From the NCBI GenBank assembly GCA_946006895.1, contig CAMFZO010000073.1, forward strand, positions 1 to 7,302: a stretch of DNA of 7,302 nt. Reading direction: 5' to 3'. The position numbers were made by a program, and so were the translations under genes. The notes beneath the pieces were generated by a model that had not been told where the DNA came from, ran no database searches, and worked only from the letters and a program-made list of their open reading frames with translations. The DNA comes from an uncultured Clostridia bacterium. GTDB taxonomy: Bacteria; Bacillota; Clostridia; Oscillospirales; Oscillospiraceae. Of this stretch, positions 6,414 through 7,302 are shown one piece after another; the first letter of the stretch is position 1; each line of letters begins with the position of its first letter.

Positions 6414-6451
6414 TACTGATTCTTGATAAAAAGTTTCATCAAGAATCAGTA
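6414..6451. repeat. Right copy of the flanking hairpin repeat
   Basis: TACTGATTCTTGAT (6414-6427) pairs perfectly with ATCAAGAATCAGTA (6438-6451) around a 10-nt loop. The first arm is identical to positions 2-15 at the opposite end of the operon. It starts 17 nt after the epimerase stop and is followed by TGAGC, as is the end of the left block. Possible readings are a dispersed palindromic repeat (REP-like) or a miniature element without its own transposase. Confidence 0.65.
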
Positions 6452-6473
6452 TGAGCGGCACGCCAGTGTCGGC

Positions 6474-6521
6474 GTGCCCTACGAACGCTTCGTTGGAAGT
6501 GCGTTCGTAGCCGTAGGGCAC
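6474..6521. repeat. Long imperfect inverted repeat nested in the 3' spacer
   Basis: GTGCCCTACGAACGC (6474-6488) pairs with GCGTTCGTAG then GGCAC (6501-6510 and 6517-6521), with a 6-nt insert CCGTAG at 6511-6516 that repeats neighbouring bases. The outer GTGCC and GGCAC segments are also needed by the hairpins on either side, so the three structures compete. It is probably part of a widespread intergenic repeat ending in the operon terminator. Confidence 0.5.
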
Positions 6522-6546
6522 GGCGACTCTGCCGTGCCGTTTTTTT
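6517..6546 (+). terminator. Rho-independent terminator of the GRE operon
   Basis: GGCACGGC (6517-6524) and GCCGTGCC (6531-6538) form a perfect 8-bp GC-rich stem with a 6-nt loop (GACTCT). It is followed by G and seven T at 6540-6546. It lies 119 nt after the epimerase stop on the same strand, consistent with the end of the five-gene transcript. Confidence 0.85.
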
Positions 6547-6626
6547 CGTCTGCAAAGCAGACACCTCAGCCATTCACCCTTAGCCCTTAGCTTATAACAA
6601 ATGCTCCCCGTTGGGAGCGTCCTTTT

Positions 6627-6663
6627 GCAAAAAGCGAACACCGGGAGGGTGTTCGCTTTTTGC
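6627..6663. terminator. Bidirectional intrinsic terminator
   Basis: Arms of 16 bp at 6627-6642 and 6648-6663 are exact reverse complements around a 5-nt loop (GGGAG). Each arm carries a run of five A or five T next to its outer GC pair, followed by a GC-rich core, so the structure has a U-tract in both directions. It sits between convergent units, 51 nt downstream of the minus-strand stop, and probably ends that transcript while backing up the plus-strand terminator. Confidence 0.8.
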
Positions 6664-6714
6664 TTGGAATGCGCTCAATATTTCATAGAAAAGCGGTCAA
6701 TTCCCGCAGCTGCG

Positions 6715-7203
6715 TTATGCCCACGGGTCCTCTTCCACGGGGATGCGGATGCCGGAGAGAATGCTGGAATACTCCCAGAGATACCAGTTCTCCCCTTTTC
6801 TGCGGAGCTTGACGGGCCTGGGTGAATCCGCGCCGACAGTCTTGAGGTACACACGAAGGTAGCCCTCCTCCACATCCTGAGGGCGTGGGTCGGAAAGCAC
6901 CTGCAGCGTCAGAGGCTGCGACGGCGTGTAATTGTTCTGGGGCGCGGCACCGTCAAAATAGGCCAGCGGCAGATAGGTCTTGCCGCGTAGGCGGTCGCGG
7001 AGAAACTGCGCTTCATAGTTGCTCAGAGGTTTCGGCCCTCGCAGCAAATTGACCGACGCGACGCCCGCGTCCTGATCCTTTGTGTAAAGGTGCAGCGCCA
7101 AAAGGAACATGGCGCAGGTGTTTCCCGGTTTTGACAAATCCATCTGGGGCATGGCGGCAAATTCCTCCGCCGTCGCGGGAATGGCAGCGATCGTTACAGT
7201 CAC
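6715..7203 (-). CDS. DUF6935-like hypothetical protein
   Basis: A 162-residue soluble protein with no signal peptide or membrane segment. I recognise its pattern as DUF6935, a family of unknown function in Clostridia: an N-terminal TVTIAAIPATAEEFAAMP-type opening, a helical stretch AMFLLALHLYTKDQD (31-45), LLRGPKPLSNYEAQFL (53-68), the YTPSQPLTL strand (92-100), GADSPRPVKLRRKG...WYLWEY (124-145) and a DPWA end (159-162). The start is GTG 7203, because AGGAGG (complement of 7210-7215) lies 6 nt upstream. In-frame ATGs at 7221 and 7263 lie before this ribosome binding site and lack one of their own. It converges on the GRE operon across two terminators, so a shared function is not implied. The family assignment is from memory. 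Confidence 0.7.
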   Translation of the reverse strand: MTVTIAAIPATAEEFAAMPQMDLSKPGNTCAMFLLALHLYTKDQDAGVASVNLLRGPKPLSNYEAQFLRDRLRGKTYLPLAYFDGAAPQNNYTPSQPLTLQVLSDPRPQDVEEGYLRVYLKTVGADSPRPVKLRRKGENWYLWEYSSILSGIRIPVEEDPWA

Positions 7204-7246
7204 GGGATCCCTCCTGATCATAATCAGATTTTTCAGGTCTGCGCGC

Positions 7247-7302
7247 TTATCCGTAATATGCAAAGTTGGTGCAGAAGCGCTGGAAGATGGCGGCCACCTG
7301 GC
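7247..7302 (-). CDS. 3' end of an unidentified minus-strand gene (partial)
   Basis: On the minus strand the last bases read QVAAIFQRFCTNFAYYG and then TAA (complement of 7247-7249), open to the window edge. Codons are GC-rich at third positions, like the neighbouring genes. The stop lies 43 nt before the GTG start of the DUF6935-like gene, a spacing typical of one operon. Only about 17 residues are visible, too few to name a family, and an open frame of this length can occur by chance. Confidence 0.45.
   Translation of the reverse strand, partial: QVAAIFQRFCTNFAYYG

Larger units (their letters stand above)
6398..6714. other. Gene-free, hairpin-rich spacer between convergent genes
   Basis: No supported gene is present. 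From left to right it holds the right flanking repeat hairpin (6414-6451), hairpin GGCACGCC/GGCGTGCC (6457-6464/6471-6478), hairpin CTACGAACGC/GCGTTCGTAG (6479-6488/6501-6510), the operon terminator (6517-6546), a small hairpin GTCTGC aaa GCAGAC (6548-6562), a tandem CCCTTAG (6577-6583 and 6584-6590), hairpin GCTCCC cgtt GGGAGC (6603-6618), and the bidirectional terminator (6627-6663). I see nothing in 6664-6714. Confidence 0.7.

Noticed and set aside
5537..6442. A 301-codon minus-strand open frame opposite the epimerase
   Set aside because: It is antisense to a complete LacX-type protein, runs into the repeat hairpin, and has no recognisable domain.
7204..7263. ATG starts at 7221 or 7263 for the DUF6935-like gene
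   Set aside because: AGGAGG at 7210-7215 (minus strand) lies downstream of both and is ideally spaced for GTG 7203.

Overview
The window looks like chromosome from a fairly GC-rich anaerobic Firmicute, probably a gut clostridium of the Oscillospiraceae/Ruminococcaceae kind. The grounds are an oxygen-sensitive glycyl radical enzyme (GRE) with its activase, purine-rich Bacillota-type ribosome binding sites, a consensus sigma-A promoter, a DUF624 (YesL-like) membrane protein, and GC-rich coding sequence separated by hairpin-rich spacers. The genus cannot be fixed from the sequence alone.

Layout. Positions 1-249 hold no gene, but a dense series of perfect or near-perfect palindromes. Positions 250-290 form a compact control region: a perfect 19-bp palindrome overlaps the -35 box of a strong extended -10 promoter. 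A five-gene plus-strand operon follows: a radical SAM GRE-activating enzyme (310-1038), a 792-residue GRE (1079-3457), an FGGY kinase most like sedoheptulokinase (3467-4756), a DUF624 membrane protein (4828-5475) and a LacX-type aldose 1-epimerase homologue (5519-6397). Positions 6398-6714 hold no gene. They contain a second copy of the hairpin found at the left edge, a classical intrinsic terminator for the operon, and a perfect bidirectional terminator. The minus strand then carries a DUF6935-like protein (7203-6715), preceded by what is probably the 3' end of another minus-strand gene running off the window.

How the genes may work together. The activase installs a glycyl radical on the GRE. 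The GRE keeps the catalytic Cys and the Glu two residues later, as in GRE dehydratases and C-O lyases, so radical elimination or ring opening of a polyol, sugar or anhydro-sugar is plausible. The kinase and the mutarotase-like protein in the same operon point to a carbohydrate substrate or product. The combination does not match the GRE gene sets I know (PFL, choline, glycerol/propanediol, hydroxyproline, isethionate, 4-hydroxyphenylacetate). The glycyl loop is also atypical: R-I-H-G-T in place of R-V-[SAG]-G-[YF]. I regard this as a candidate undescribed radical sugar-catabolic operon. Its reaction is inferred, not shown.
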